Shown here one piece after another: positions 19,401 to 26,591 of a stretch of DNA of 64,000 nucleotides (positions are counted from its first letter, which is position 1; each line of letters opens with the position of its first letter). The position numbers were made by a program, and so were the translations under genes. The stretch is from Microbacterium nymphoidis. Its GTDB lineage: Bacteria; Actinomycetota; Actinomycetes; Actinomycetales; Microbacteriaceae. A model generated the notes under the pieces. It was not told where the DNA came from. It saw only the letters and a list, made by a program, of their open reading frames with translations, and ran no database searches. Location of the stretch: assembly GCF_021044885.1 (NCBI RefSeq), contig NZ_JAJNOD010000002.1, positions 186,001 through 250,000 of the forward strand, given 5' to 3'.

Positions 19401-21058
19401 AGAGCACCGACACCGTCACGGTGTCCGCGGAAGCTGATCTGTCGATTGTGAAGACGGCCACTGCCGAGACCGCGACGGCCGGTGAGGACTTCTCGTGGAC
19501 CATCCAGGTCACCAACCACGGGCCTTCCGTGTCGCACGCCGACGCCGAGCACCCGATCACCGTGACCGACGCGCTGCCCGCGGGCGTGACGTTCGTCGCG
19601 GCGGAGGGTGACGGCTGGACGTGCACGACGACGGCCGACGGCACGATCGTCTGCGAGCTGGCCCAGGACCTCGCCGTCGGCGCTGCGGCGCCGATCACGG
19701 TCACCGGCCACGTGGCCGCGGGCGTGACGGGTGAGCTGGTCAACACGGCCAGCGTCACGCCCGGCCGCACCCCGCAGCCCGAGGGCGGCGAGGGCCCGGA
19801 TTCGTCCACGACGGTCACCCCGGTGATCACGGTGGCCGACCTCTCCATCGCCAAGACCGTCTCCCAGAGCTTCACCGCGGGGACGGAGGGCGCGTACCGG
19901 TTCACCGTGACCAACCTCGGTCCGTCGGACGCGGTGGGCGTGGCGATCACCGACGAGCTGCCCGCGGGACTCACGTTCGTGAGCTCCGACGGCTCCTGCG
20001 ACGCGGACGGCCAGCTGGTCACCTGCGCCCTGGGGACGCTGGCGAGCGGGGCGGTCGCGGTCGTCGAGATCCGCGTGCAGGCATCCGCATCGCTGAGCGG
20101 CGACGTGGTGAACACGGCCGTCGTCAGCTCCGAGACCACCGATCCGGACCTGTCGAACAACACCTCGACGGTGACGGGGACGGTGGCCGAGGTGGCCGAC
20201 CTGTCCATCGTGAAGACCGCGACCGACGCGAAGATCGGTGAGCGCATCACCTACACGCTCGAGGTCACGAACGCCGGTCCGTCCGTTGCGCGCGGCGTCG
20301 TCGTCACCGACGCGGTGCCGGCGTCACTCACCGGGGTCAGCGCCGCGGGCGAGGGCTGGAGCTGCGTGGTCGGCGATGGCGGTGTGGTCACGTGCCAGCT
20401 GCCGGAGCTCGCCGTCGGCGCGACCGCCAGCGTCACCGTGACGGCCACTGTGTCGGCCGCCGCCTACCCGTCGGTGGAGAACACCGCGACGGTGACCTCG
20501 GCCACGCCGGAGGACCCGAGCACGCGGGGCGACAACACCTCCACGGTGACGTCGCCGGTGCCCGCCCTCAGCACGCTCACCATCGAGAAGCGTCTCGTCG
20601 GTCAGCTGGTGACCGGTCGCACCGCGACCTACGAGATCACCGTCGGCAACAGCGGACCCACCGAGGACCTCGGTCCCGTCACGGTGACCGACGAGCTGCC
20701 CGCGGGCCTGACCTTCGCGTCGGCGTCGGCGGACGGCATCACGGACGCCTGCACCGCGCAGGGCCGCACGATCACCTGTGTTCTTCCGGGCCTCGCGGTC
20801 GGGGAGGAGCGCGTGATCACGGTCACCGCCACGGTCGACCGCGGAGCGCGCGGCGAGCTGGTCAACACCGCAACGGTGTCGTCCGACTCGATGAGCAACG
20901 ACAAGGCGCCCACCGCCTCGGCTCGCGGCACGGTCACGGTCGAGGAGCTCTCGATCACCGGTGTCTCGCTCGGCTACGGTGCCCCGATCGCCGTCATGCT
21001 GCTCGCCGCCGGCGCCGCCCTGCTGGTGCTGCGCCGCCGCACGCAGGAACGTCGATGA
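10493..21058 (+). CDS. Giant secreted DUF11-repeat adhesin with C-terminal membrane anchor
   Basis: GTG 10493 is chosen because GGAG at 10481-10484 lies 8 nt upstream; the product is 3521 residues. Residues 1 to about 41 form a signal peptide (basic VRSHAP/RTWFAR, hydrophobic core, APAASA). By reading successive T-x-T-LPAG/LPPG blocks I count 24 tandem DUF11-type Ig-like repeats of about 110-150 residues, each opening like ADLSIVKT, with VTNNGPS and a VTDxLPAG strand. Most carry a Cys pair at a fixed place, suggesting a disulfide. The end has LSITG (3486-3490), a hydrophobic helix and RRRTQERR, the layout of a sorting signal although not canonical LPXTG. The protein is probably a cell-surface stalk or adhesin linked to the adjacent polysaccharide genes. 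Ligand is unknown. A strong hairpin follows. Confidence 0.9.
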   Translation: MSFVRSHAPVPMTLRTWFARLVMVVVTALVAGLAIAPAASATVPVTVPGGTTPTTLGLTVESEQLLAGEKANITVTATNTSGPDQYNATAVAVLPPGVSFVGPAVDGQGKQLPAPVSTPWCAVPNDPASCGVVLSWPNISDLVTGSSLTVSFDVAADDARHPVGSEFNVGVGIYANANERTVPAVQVPAVGAPTVTGATSSGVKDQPVMVVPLKLTKATTNTPEDEALRGQPVNYQLTVRNAAANASTENVVVVDKLPGVMVFDSCGDAHPCTTAIIEENGQVFTQITWDLGTLGAGDEIVLDYTAHVDLRHVAADGSLTGGATRPVGSEPVDGYWSENTAHATGRYLGNVKDEASRLVDVQDSHSVQVLDLSILKSGDSGVFQEGAVRAYTLTVRTSEYVSAAGITVTDTLPDGLCPVIPEGGPAISLPASCDNDAAPYTLPAGVTLTSVTTNADGLYVLTFTLSDMAASSETTFSYHVMQRADYGSTARDTLPTVSGDTFTNNVRADGTTTPIASNTVDQGPVDSTNTSSHTLETAEVTIVKQAWTNPNRTPIGDAGDCDLSDAANWSSTGGPVARFGDLICFRIAIDFPAGVDTRNARLTDFIPPRTTAVEVVPTAANNVVVPGVTNTTWQQGDSLNWLLGTPANGASYVKPGAHLELLVVAKITETNLTTKPDLLGNLAKLRYQNTDGEVFSSRASADFSIAPVVPLSLDKNVAPVSGNADATQGKAFRYTIDVKNEGTAANATDQPVSKITVRDALPPGIAIDNVTNVTPGNFVAEVAPAGAPFAGQTIITWVIPGPLAPGATTRISYDMTMPATVGQGTSHTNTAGVTSYFVDSTDSDTTQEQMFPQNNPFADSSYKPNAPAANDTATITTPKADIIKSTLATGITATGNNLASQATPGEWVKFAYTVTVPAQTTIYGGIARDTLSAGLVQDASQPVSATGPEGVVVAASDSVCASAVDDVTLCPDGTLRFPETWRNTSDSPATFVVTYFAVVKSAAAAIEQNTARLLAAPAEGGTPATVKTATANVQIVQPTPELKKAITTPANGVVVPGGTATFTLSATNKSGSVLYDWSVLDCIPSELVASDPQFSTSSGAAGVTFATQGSCAAGTTAYTWKGEAPLAAGQTVTLTYTVQVPNTAAAGAVYTNTAKLTGFSHPDGAERRTYTADANATAKVAPASLTKRTTQKNVVAGETVEWTVSAVLPADAWLYNAILTDTPAAGLGGTNGLVWDANSLSCTVQGTGAATDCGFTLGAVSAAGGTSTVQLVGTHASGHIEPSSDVRVVTVKVRTTIPANSTLANNTTLSNSASIAWNFTPKSGSGRDTSATGTDTTVFRTPIVTVQKSVSTSTPQPGQVFTYTVRANSTGVVPAYDVILEDTLPAGVVLVNADGSPITGNTTVSPNAGEQAGQVSGNKITWNVGTVAPSTNTTRTFYVKLAPSTSLGAGAITNTLRAASWNSLANNVGKQYGPSANATANVTPRTPKVNATKTVIDPVPTIGADGVALLNQPVTFRVTLTNSGSGDALTAGAKDLLPSGWAYVAGSVQGAGEPAVAGAALTWNSVPLPGGRLTPGQSVTFTYQAKPVRSVLVNNPDNLGLSVRHLNTASPIAVTDNAGYDRFGSDQNAYLGTSGTAGVRIPKSDLSVDKAVADVPNNFVAGGTGTWTVTVTNNGPDAVSGVLLQDTLDSVPGVTLRSLPDAAAQGWNCTLDGNTYSCTRTDDAALGNGESWKLTVVADIAADVTDGTDVRNTATVSTPAAPGSDIYPYDPNPDNNTDSATGTVSTKADLAITKTGPASSTAGQAATWTITVTNQGPSVSRASAAQPIRVTDALPAGLTMENVATVSGVSCENSTATNLTCDITRDLAPNESVTITLQTRVAASVTSGTTITNTATVTAGVTPDPNTGNNTGSAQTVVGTADKLSISKKITDPAEANGVVTVTPGETMTYEVTVRAQGPSDSRNVVVTDVLPEGTTFERLSTGMDHWSASANGRNVTFVYGDLAANSSATLSYVVKIDPATTGTITDPDTLAKIVNSAQARSDGDRTNVVEAPAGVQAKIDMSVTWTDVPEKAVPGGDPFDVTLNVANAGPSTSHDGVTVVTLPAGTTLAGDVKDGDVVDGWTVSTVDGKQTLTRPTPYAPGESHDFTLTLQVASDVNGTIELAAEVSTSNDTKLENNVSFAPIELTPKATLSVTKTPDATTVVSGTDVTWTIVVTNNGPSTAYDAQLTDQMPFGLTITDVALGDAPAGSRVIGFDAASMDVSFADIPLHGTATVLVTTRVSAGISDATSITNTAVATTSSSVDDTTGERVPYPGSGTIVTDAVSGLEIHKKAVTPTIDAGDYATWQIVVENHGPSDAAVPVTITDVIPAGLAFVRADSGSGPISWDCQVTDGTLTCVLLGVDGQPTPLPANTSAPFLTLVTSTAPSLDAQTITNTASVTSPSDVGDEDSDDVTVITRADLRISKTHDADAEAIAGTPFTWNLTVTNEGVSDSRADAATPITVTDVLPAGVTLAPEAEGCTVTGDQDGRQIVTCLITSTVAPGDSVSFELPVLLAAGLEGEVVNTASVTPGITPLPDEEPRESTDTITVAAEADLSVVKSANAESAVAGEEFSWTIAVTNHGPSVSHADAENPITITDLLPAGASFVSATGEGWNCDVDLLGLLVCKLATDLPVGDAAPITVTGLVASDVTADIVNTAAVAPGRTPQPAENTQSDSSTVTTPVETIADLSIVKTVLESFTAGVDGAYRFVVSNAGPSDAVNAVITDELPAGLTFAGSDADCSAEGQLVTCVLGTVAAGAEVVVDITVSASASVTGDIVNTATVGSDTTDPDPSNNTDTVTGNVAEVADLQIVKSHDPEARVIAGQPFAWTLQVTNNGPSDSRATEAHPIVVTDVLPAGVTLSPDAVDCAVTGEQDGRQIVTCPITSTLVPGASVSFTVPVQLAADLEGDIVNTASVVPGITPLPDDEPRESTDTVTVSAEADLSIVKTATAETATAGEDFSWTIQVTNHGPSVSHADAEHPITVTDALPAGVTFVAAEGDGWTCTTTADGTIVCELAQDLAVGAAAPITVTGHVAAGVTGELVNTASVTPGRTPQPEGGEGPDSSTTVTPVITVADLSIAKTVSQSFTAGTEGAYRFTVTNLGPSDAVGVAITDELPAGLTFVSSDGSCDADGQLVTCALGTLASGAVAVVEIRVQASASLSGDVVNTAVVSSETTDPDLSNNTSTVTGTVAEVADLSIVKTATDAKIGERITYTLEVTNAGPSVARGVVVTDAVPASLTGVSAAGEGWSCVVGDGGVVTCQLPELAVGATASVTVTATVSAAAYPSVENTATVTSATPEDPSTRGDNTSTVTSPVPALSTLTIEKRLVGQLVTGRTATYEITVGNSGPTEDLGPVTVTDELPAGLTFASASADGITDACTAQGRTITCVLPGLAVGEERVITVTATVDRGARGELVNTATVSSDSMSNDKAPTASARGTVTVEELSITGVSLGYGAPIAVMLLAAGAALLVLRRRTQERR
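17867..20194 (+). repeat. Two-copy tandem duplication of a three-domain block in the adhesin gene
   Basis: The frame at 17867 (ADLRISKTHD), at 19031 (ADLQIVKSHD) and the next repeat opening at 20195 are spaced exactly 1164 bp apart, that is 388 codons. Each block holds three DUF11-type domains in the same order. Block one has markers DGRQIVTC, PGITPLPDEEPRESTD, NHGPSVSHADAE and ESFTAGVDGAYRF; block two has DGRQIVTC, PGITPLPDDEPRESTD, NHGPSVSHADAE and QSFTAGTEGAYRF. Length is kept although residues have diverged, so this is an old in-frame duplication that has kept its period. Confidence 0.85.
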
Positions 21059-21087
21059 GGTGAGCCGCTTCACGGTGTGAAGTAAGT

Positions 21088-21124
21088 CAATGCCCCTCCG
21101 GAGCCACGCTTCGGAGGGGCATTG
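21088..21124 (+). terminator. Hairpin terminator after the adhesin gene
   Basis: A perfect 13-bp inverted repeat (21088-21100 with 21112-21124, 11-nt loop) lies 29 bp after the adhesin stop. It has no strong T tail on the plus strand but is a typical strong GC-rich hairpin. The rest of the 306-bp gap up to 21364 shows no gene. The convergent DUF559 gene ends at 21365. Confidence 0.65.
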
Positions 21125-21364
21125 CCGTTGGGGGCATGTTGGCGGCGGTGCGGGAAGCGGGGTCCAGGCGGCAGTGTCTTGGCAGCTCTCGGCGCCTGAA
21201 AGCCGGTCGCTGGTGTTTGAAGGTCACGGAGCCGTTGGGCGTTCTGTGTCCGGGGTTCGGTGCTTGAGGGCCCTGTCGGGCGCTCGGCGTTCGGTGCTGG
21301 GCGCTGGGCCCGTGAAGGTCGGTGAAGCGGCGACGACCCAGGCGCGCTCGACATCAGCGGGTGG

Positions 21365-22204
21365 TCAGCGGGGGAGGAGGTGGCGGCGCTGCGCGACGGC
21401 CCGGGAGACCGTCTTCAGCACTCCGGGCCAGTCATGGACGACTTGGGCGTAGGTGAAACGTAGGACGGTGTAGCCGCGCAGCACCAGTTCCGCATCGTGC
21501 GCCGCGTCACGAGCGCGCTCAGCGGCGCGGGAATGGAACGCCTGGCCGTCGACCTGGATGATCAGCCGATCTCCGATGAGCAGATCGACCCGGTGCCCGG
21601 CGACGAACGCCTGAGCCCGGAGATCGCAGTTGAGGTGGGCGAGCCCGCGGATCAGCAGGGTTTCCAGTCCGGAATCGGCGAGACCGGTGACGGTGGTCGA
21701 GAGGCGTCGGGTGGTGGGGGAGGTCCACGCGATTTGCCGCAGATTCTCCGGTGAGATTCGCTCCACGCGACACGCGGATTCCCAGATGACGCTTGCAATG
21801 CCCACATCGCAGCACATGGCGACGTGCTGAAGCGTGTCCTCAATCGACTCGATCAACTGGCCGTGAGCCACGGGAACGAGTGGCTGGTTGCGGTGCATGC
21901 GCATCCCGCCGGCTGGCACGGGGGAATTGGTGGCCAGGTGGAAGTGCTGTCGGCGAGACGCAGATTCGGGCAGCCACCAGCGCCGGAGCCCCGCCGCCGT
22001 GACACAGGCCACGCGACCGTTCACGCGAGCCGCCGCAATCAGATCCTCGTGGACTCCCGGCCCGGCGATCCAGTTGCGACCGACTGCTCGAACAAGGCCG
22101 GCATCGATGTCCCGCTTGATCCGTCGTGCGCCGTACCCCGCCTCACGCGCCAGCCGTCGGTGCGCGATGCCGCCATTGTCCCGAAGCCAGGTAGCGAAAT
22201 CCAT
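21365..22204 (-). CDS. DUF559/Vsr-like endonuclease domain protein
   Basis: ATG 22204 gives 279 residues (MDFATWLRDNGGIAHRRLAR). The frame is open to 22327, and a GTG nearer 22240 is another possible start; ribosome binding sites are weak. The N-terminal 60 residues look like the winged-helix part of AbiEi-type proteins (AHRRLAREAGYGARRIKRDI). The C-terminal 100 residues carry VDLLIGDRLIIQVDGQAFH and LRGYTVLRFTYAQVVHDW, the DUF559 fold related to Vsr and PD-(D/E)XK nucleases, with D-x-L and Q-V-D-G in the active-site positions. Such proteins are abundant in actinobacteria and their function is not established. It stands alone, convergent with the adhesin gene. Confidence 0.75.
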   Translation of the reverse strand: MDFATWLRDNGGIAHRRLAREAGYGARRIKRDIDAGLVRAVGRNWIAGPGVHEDLIAAARVNGRVACVTAAGLRRWWLPESASRRQHFHLATNSPVPAGGMRMHRNQPLVPVAHGQLIESIEDTLQHVAMCCDVGIASVIWESACRVERISPENLRQIAWTSPTTRRLSTTVTGLADSGLETLLIRGLAHLNCDLRAQAFVAGHRVDLLIGDRLIIQVDGQAFHSRAAERARDAAHDAELVLRGYTVLRFTYAQVVHDWPGVLKTVSRAVAQRRHLLPR

Positions 22205-23082
22205 CCCAGGATCCTGGTCTGCTGTTACCACCCCCGGAGGGTGGCCATGGATGAATGGGCAATCAGCTCCGCAAAGTCGACCCCGGGGAGGACGCACGGT
22301 GCCGGTCTTGGAGCACTGGTCGACCATGTCGCCGAAGTAGGGAATGTCTGGGAACTCGGGCGATGACGGGGATGGGTCCTACGCTGGTGCTTCTCTCCTC
22401 ATCCGGTGACGCGGGGCGTCTGGTGGCGCTGGGTGCTGACGGGGCTGGTGGCGGGTGCTGGGTGCCGACGTGTGGTGGAACTGTGTGTCGCGCCAGGCGC
22501 GGGATCGCACGGCCCGCTGAGACGGCACCAAAATAGGGCGGTGGCACGAATCTAGGGCTGGGGCGTAGGCAGGGGCCTATTTTGGACGCATTTTCCTAAC
22601 TTGCGACCAAGCCCACCCGCCCGCGCCGTCCGGTCGACCAACCTTCCAGCTCGCCCGTCAGAGCCACCCCCCTGGCCGTGCCGCCCACATCCCACGCACG
22701 CCCTGGGATCACGCCCGAAACCGGGAATCACCCGAGCGCGACACGCCCGGGTTTGCAGTCACGTTCCCGGGGTGGCAAACTAGTCAGGTTCCACATTTCT
22801 GCGTGCCGTCATGTCCTCATGACCTGCGCGGGATCACTACCACGGCAGTGCACAGGCGGCGCGACAGCGTCAGGTTCTGGGCCGCGGGTAGCAGAACGCA
22901 ATCCGATACTCGCATGAGGGCCCTGCTTTCGTGCGGCCATCGGAGGCCGGCTCACGCCGGTGATGACAGCAGAACAGTGGTGCAGCATCGCACGGTCACC
23001 AGCCGTGTGCGAGTGCCAGAGGCGCAATCCGCGCCCCGTGCGTCCAATGCCCCAGAGGTATGACGCGGAAAGAGAGACAAAG
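22205..23082 (+). other. Gene-free region and long leader before the S10 operon
   Basis: No convincing gene is seen in these 878 bp; the short open frames have no family-like features or ribosome binding sites. The part 22600-22740 is strikingly C-rich on the plus strand. TTGCAG at 22753-22758 with CAAACT at 22776-22781 (17-bp spacing) is a weak promoter candidate. If used, it would give an untranslated leader of nearly 300 nt for rpsJ. A long S10 leader is plausible for autoregulation, but I cannot identify a specific L4-binding structure. Confidence 0.4.
22528..22585 (+). repeat. Perfect 10-bp inverted repeat CCAAAATAGG / CCTATTTTGG
   Basis: CCAAAATAGG at 22528-22537 and its exact reverse complement at 22576-22585 are separated by 38 bp. 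The arms are AT-rich in a very GC-rich region, so chance is less likely. They could be two operator half-sites or ends of a small degenerate element. Confidence 0.5.
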
Positions 23083-23391
23083 ATGGCGGGACAGAAGATC
23101 CGCATCCGACTGAAGTCGTATGACCACGAGGTCATCGACTCTTCGGCGCGCAAGATCGTCGACACCGTGACCCGGGCGGGCGCTACCGTCGTGGGTCCGG
23201 TTCCACTCCCCACGGAGAAGAACGTGGTGGCGGTCATCCGCTCGCCCCACAAGTACAAGGACAGCCGCGAGCACTTCGAGATGCGCACCCACAAGCGCCT
23301 CATCGACATCATCGACCCGACGCCCAAGGCCGTCGACTCGCTGATGCGCCTCGACCTGCCTGCCGATGTCAACATCGAGATCAAGCTGTAA
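23083..23391 (+). CDS. rpsJ: 30S ribosomal protein S10
   Basis: A protein of 102 residues, start [19 protein letters not shown], full family length with the conserved LPTEK and RTHKRLIDI segments. S10 is in the head of the 30S subunit and also pairs with NusB in antitermination. It is the first gene of the S10 cluster. A purine-rich but weak Shine-Dalgarno (AAAGAGAG) precedes ATG 23083. rplC starts 14 bp downstream. Unlike many relatives, no tuf or fusA gene lies directly upstream. Confidence 0.98.
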   Translation: MAGQKIRIRLKSYDHEVIDSSARKIVDTVTRAGATVVGPVPLPTEKNVVAVIRSPHKYKDSREHFEMRTHKRLIDIIDPTPKAVDSLMRLDLPADVNIEIKL

Positions 23392-23405
23392 GGCCGGTAT
23401 CGAAC

Positions 23406-24065
23406 ATGACTGACATCAACACCAAGGTTTCCAAGGGACTGCTGGGCACCAAGCTCGGCATGACCCAGGTCTGGAACGAGAACGGCAAGCTCATCCCGGT
23501 CACCGTGATCGAGCTCGCACCCAACGTGGTCACCCAGGTCCGCTCGGCCGAGCGTGACGGCTACAACGCCGTCCAGATCGCCGCCGGCCAGATCGACCCG
23601 CGCAAGGTCACCAAGCCCCTCACCGGTCACTTCGAGGCTGCCGGCGTCACGCCGCGTCGTCACGTGACGGAGATCCGCACCGCTGACGCTGCCGAGTACA
23701 CGCTCGGTCAGGAGCTCACGGTCGACGGCGTCTTCGAGGCCGGTCAGCTGGTCGACGTCGTCGGCACCAGCAAGGGCAAGGGCACCGCGGGTGTCATGAA
23801 GCGCCACAACTTCAAGGGCGTTTCGGCATCGCACGGTGCTCACCGCAACCACCGCAAGCCCGGTTCCATCGGTGCTTCCTCGACCCCGAGCCGTGTCTTC
23901 AAGGGCATGCGCATGGCCGGTCGTATGGGTGGCGAGCGCGTGACCGTCCTCAACCTCACGGTGCACGCCATCGACGCCGAGAAGGGACTCATGCTCGTCA
24001 AGGGCGCCGTCCCCGGTGCACGTGGCCGCATCGTCTACGTCCGCAACGCAGTGAAGGGCGCGTGA
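23406..24065 (+). CDS. rplC: 50S ribosomal protein L3
   Basis: A protein of 219 residues with the L3 core ([56 protein letters not shown]). L3 binds 23S rRNA near the peptidyl transferase centre and is an early assembly protein. It is second in the S10 cluster, 14 bp after rpsJ and overlapping or abutting rplD at its stop. Confidence 0.98.
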   Translation: MTDINTKVSKGLLGTKLGMTQVWNENGKLIPVTVIELAPNVVTQVRSAERDGYNAVQIAAGQIDPRKVTKPLTGHFEAAGVTPRRHVTEIRTADAAEYTLGQELTVDGVFEAGQLVDVVGTSKGKGTAGVMKRHNFKGVSASHGAHRNHRKPGSIGASSTPSRVFKGMRMAGRMGGERVTVLNLTVHAIDAEKGLMLVKGAVPGARGRIVYVRNAVKGA

Positions 24066-24067
24066 GC

Positions 24068-24724
24068 ATGGCTGACACGACTCTCAAGCTCGACGTTCAG
24101 AGCGCTGCAGGCAAGAAGGCCGGTTCGGTCGACCTGCCCGCCGAGCTCTTCGACGTCAAGACCAACGTTCCGCTGATCCACCAGGTCGTCGTCGCGCAGC
24201 AGGCTGCCGCGCGTCAGGGCACCCACTCGACCAAGCGTCGTGGTGAGGTCTCCGGTGCCGGCCGCAAGCCGTTCAAGCAGAAGGGCACTGGTAACGCTCG
24301 TCAGGGCTCCATCCGTGCTCCTCACATGACCGGTGGTGGCATCGTCCACGGACCGAAGCCGCGCGACTACTCGCAGCGCACCCCCAAGAAGATGATCGCC
24401 GCCGCCCTGCTGGGTGCGCTGAGCGACCGTGTTCGTGGCGAGCGCGTGCACGTCGTGGACAGCTTCGGCATCGAGGGCACCCCCTCGACCAAGAAGGCTG
24501 CCGCGCTGCTGGCTTCGTTCCCCGGCAAGAACACGCTCGTCGTGCTCACCCGTGACGACGAGATCAGCGCCCTGTCGGTTCGCAACCTCGCCAACCTGCA
24601 CGCGCTGTACTTCGACCAGCTCAACGCTTACGACGTGCTCGTCTCCGACGACATCGTCTTCACCAAGGCCGCTTTCGACGCGTTCGTCGCTTCGAAGTCC
24701 GCCGCTGAGGAGGTCTCGGCATGA
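24068..24724 (+). CDS. rplD: 50S ribosomal protein L4
   Basis: ATG 24068 ([11 protein letters not shown], 218 residues) is preferred over GTG 24062, because AAGGG at 24054-24058 is 9 nt from the ATG but only 3 nt from the GTG. The family core is clear ([34 protein letters not shown]). L4 lines the exit tunnel; in some bacteria it also represses the S10 operon. The stop overlaps the rplW start (ATGA). Confidence 0.97.
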   Translation: MADTTLKLDVQSAAGKKAGSVDLPAELFDVKTNVPLIHQVVVAQQAAARQGTHSTKRRGEVSGAGRKPFKQKGTGNARQGSIRAPHMTGGGIVHGPKPRDYSQRTPKKMIAAALLGALSDRVRGERVHVVDSFGIEGTPSTKKAAALLASFPGKNTLVVLTRDDEISALSVRNLANLHALYFDQLNAYDVLVSDDIVFTKAAFDAFVASKSAAEEVSA

Positions 24725-25020
24725 CCGCGATCAACAAGGACCCGCGCGACATCATCCTGAAGCCGGTCGTCTCGGAGAAGTCCTACGGACTCATCGACGA
24801 GGGCAAGTACACCTTCGAGGTGGACCCCCGTGCGTCGAAGACCGAGATCAAGCTGGCGATCGAGAAGATCTTCTCGGTCAAGGTGGCGTCGGTCAACACG
24901 CTCAACCGCGTCGGCAAGGCCCGTCGCACCCGCTTCGGCACGGGCAAGCGCAAGGACACCAAGCGCGCCATCGTGACCCTGAAGTCCGGCACCATCGACA
25001 TCTTCACGGCTGTCGGCTGA
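24721..25020 (+). CDS. rplW: 50S ribosomal protein L23
   Basis: A protein of 99 residues, start overlapping the rplD stop by 4 bp. Conserved stretches are [20 protein letters not shown] and [19 protein letters not shown]23 sits at the tunnel exit, where trigger factor and SRP dock. It is coupled to rplD; rplB follows after 21 bp. Confidence 0.98.
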   Translation: MTAINKDPRDIILKPVVSEKSYGLIDEGKYTFEVDPRASKTEIKLAIEKIFSVKVASVNTLNRVGKARRTRFGTGKRKDTKRAIVTLKSGTIDIFTAVG

Positions 25021-25041
25021 GGACCGGAGGAGTAGAGAAAC

Positions 25042-25881
25042 ATGGCTATTCGCAAGTACAAGCCCACGACCCCGGGTCGTCGCGGTTCGTCGGTGGCCGA
25101 CTTCGCTGAGATCACCCGATCGACGCCCGAGAAGTCGCTGCTTCGTCCGCTGTCGAAGACCGGTGGCCGTAACAACCAGGGCCGCATCACGACCCGTCAC
25201 ATCGGTGGTGGCCACAAGCGTCAGTACCGCGTCATCGACTTCCGTCGCAATGACAAGGACGGCGTGAACGCCAAGGTCGCTCACATCGAGTACGACCCCA
25301 ACCGCACCGCTCGTATCGCGCTGCTCCACTACGTGGACGGCACCAAGCGCTACATCCTGGCTCCGAACAAGATCCAGCAGGGCGACATCATCGAGTCGGG
25401 TCCCTCGGCTGACATCAAGCCGGGTAACAACCTGCCGCTGAAGAACATCCCCACCGGTACGGTCATCCACGCCATCGAGCTCCGTCCCGGCGGCGGCGCG
25501 AAGATCGCGCGTTCGGCTGGTGTCTCGGTGCGTCTCGTCGCCAAGGACGGCCCCTACGCCCAGCTGCGTATGCCCTCCGGTGAGATCCGCAACGTCGACG
25601 TCCGCTGCCGCGCGACGATCGGCGAGGTCGGCAACGCCGAGCAGTCGAACATCAACTGGGGTAAGGCCGGCCGTATGCGCTGGAAGGGCGTTCGCCCGAC
25701 CGTGCGTGGTGTCGCCATGAACCCGGTCGACCACCCGCACGGTGGTGGTGAGGGTAAGACCTCCGGTGGACGTAACCCTGTGACCCCGTGGGGTCAGAAG
25801 GAAGGCCGTACGCGTCACGCCAACAAGGAAAGTGACAAGTACATCGTCCGTCGCCGCAATGCTGGCAAGAAGCGTAAGTAG
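25042..25881 (+). CDS. rplB: 50S ribosomal protein L2
   Basis: A protein of 279 residues, normal length, with the conserved [14 protein letters not shown] loop around residue 225 that includes the His needed for peptidyl transfer. The N-terminus [17 protein letters not shown] is typical. A strong GGAGGAG ribosome binding site lies in the 21-bp gap after rplW. L2 binds domain IV of 23S rRNA and helps subunit association. Confidence 0.98.
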   Translation: MAIRKYKPTTPGRRGSSVADFAEITRSTPEKSLLRPLSKTGGRNNQGRITTRHIGGGHKRQYRVIDFRRNDKDGVNAKVAHIEYDPNRTARIALLHYVDGTKRYILAPNKIQQGDIIESGPSADIKPGNNLPLKNIPTGTVIHAIELRPGGGAKIARSAGVSVRLVAKDGPYAQLRMPSGEIRNVDVRCRATIGEVGNAEQSNINWGKAGRMRWKGVRPTVRGVAMNPVDHPHGGGEGKTSGGRNPVTPWGQKEGRTRHANKESDKYIVRRRNAGKKRK

Positions 25882-25892
25882 GAGTCAAGAAG

Positions 25893-26174
25893 ATGCCTCG
25901 CAGTCTTAAGAAGGGCCCCTTCGTCGACGAGCACCTGCTTCGCAAGGTTGTCTCGCAGAACGAAGCTGGGACGAAGAACGTCATCAAGACGTGGTCGCGC
26001 CGCTCGATGATTGTGCCGAACATGCTCGGTCACACCATCGCCGTGCACGACGGCCGCAAGCACATCCCGGTGTTCGTCACCGAGTCGATGGTCGGTCACA
26101 AGCTGGGCGAGTTCGCGCCCACCCGCACCTTCCGCGGTCACGTGAAGGACGACAAGAAGGGCCGTCGCCGCTAA
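25893..26174 (+). CDS. rpsS: 30S ribosomal protein S19
   Basis: A protein of 93 residues ([47 protein letters not shown]), full length. S19 is in the 30S head near S13. It follows rplB by 11 bp with AGGAG upstream; rplV begins 21 bp after it. Confidence 0.98.
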   Translation: MPRSLKKGPFVDEHLLRKVVSQNEAGTKNVIKTWSRRSMIVPNMLGHTIAVHDGRKHIPVFVTESMVGHKLGEFAPTRTFRGHVKDDKKGRRR

Positions 26175-26195
26175 GGCGACGCAGAGGAGAGAAAA

Positions 26196-26591
26196 ATGGT
26201 GGAGTCCATCGCACGTGTGCGACACATCCGCGTGACCCCTCAGAAGGCTCGTCGTGTCGTTGCACTGATCAAGGGCAAGCAGGCCGAAGAGGCGCTGGCG
26301 ATCCTCAAGTTCGCAGCGCAGTCGGCTTCTGACCCGATCTACAAGCTCGTCGCGTCGGCTATGGCCAACGCACGGGTCACCGCCGACAAGAACGGCGAGT
26401 TCCTGGACGAGCGCGACCTGTACGTGAAGAACGCGTACGTCGACGAGGGCACGACGCTCAAGCGTTTCCAGCCCCGTGCACAGGGTCGCGCCTTCCAGAT
26501 CAAGAAGCGCACGAGCCACATCACGGTCGTGCTCTCGACGCCGGAGGCCGCTGACACGGCTGCCGGCTCCAGCAAGAAGGCGAGCAAGTAA
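26196..26591 (+). CDS. rplV: 50S ribosomal protein L22
   Basis: A protein of 131 residues ([40 protein letters not shown]). The C-terminal tail after the core is Ala/Ser/Lys-rich and slightly longer than in Escherichia coli. L22's beta-hairpin lines the exit tunnel. The AGAGGAGAG ribosome binding site is strong. The stop TAA shares its last A with the rpsC start. Confidence 0.98.
   Translation: MVESIARVRHIRVTPQKARRVVALIKGKQAEEALAILKFAAQSASDPIYKLVASAMANARVTADKNGEFLDERDLYVKNAYVDEGTTLKRFQPRAQGRAFQIKKRTSHITVVLSTPEAADTAAGSSKKASK

Noticed and set aside
12968-19711. A 2247-codon open frame on the minus strand
   Set aside because: It lies fully inside the adhesin gene, is Arg/Gly/His-rich low-complexity, and reflects GC-driven stop-free antisense frames of a repetitive gene.
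22255-22547. Overlapping open frames of about 93 codons on both strands before the S10 leader
   Set aside because: Both are low-complexity with no start signal; GC-rich non-coding DNA gives such frames by chance.
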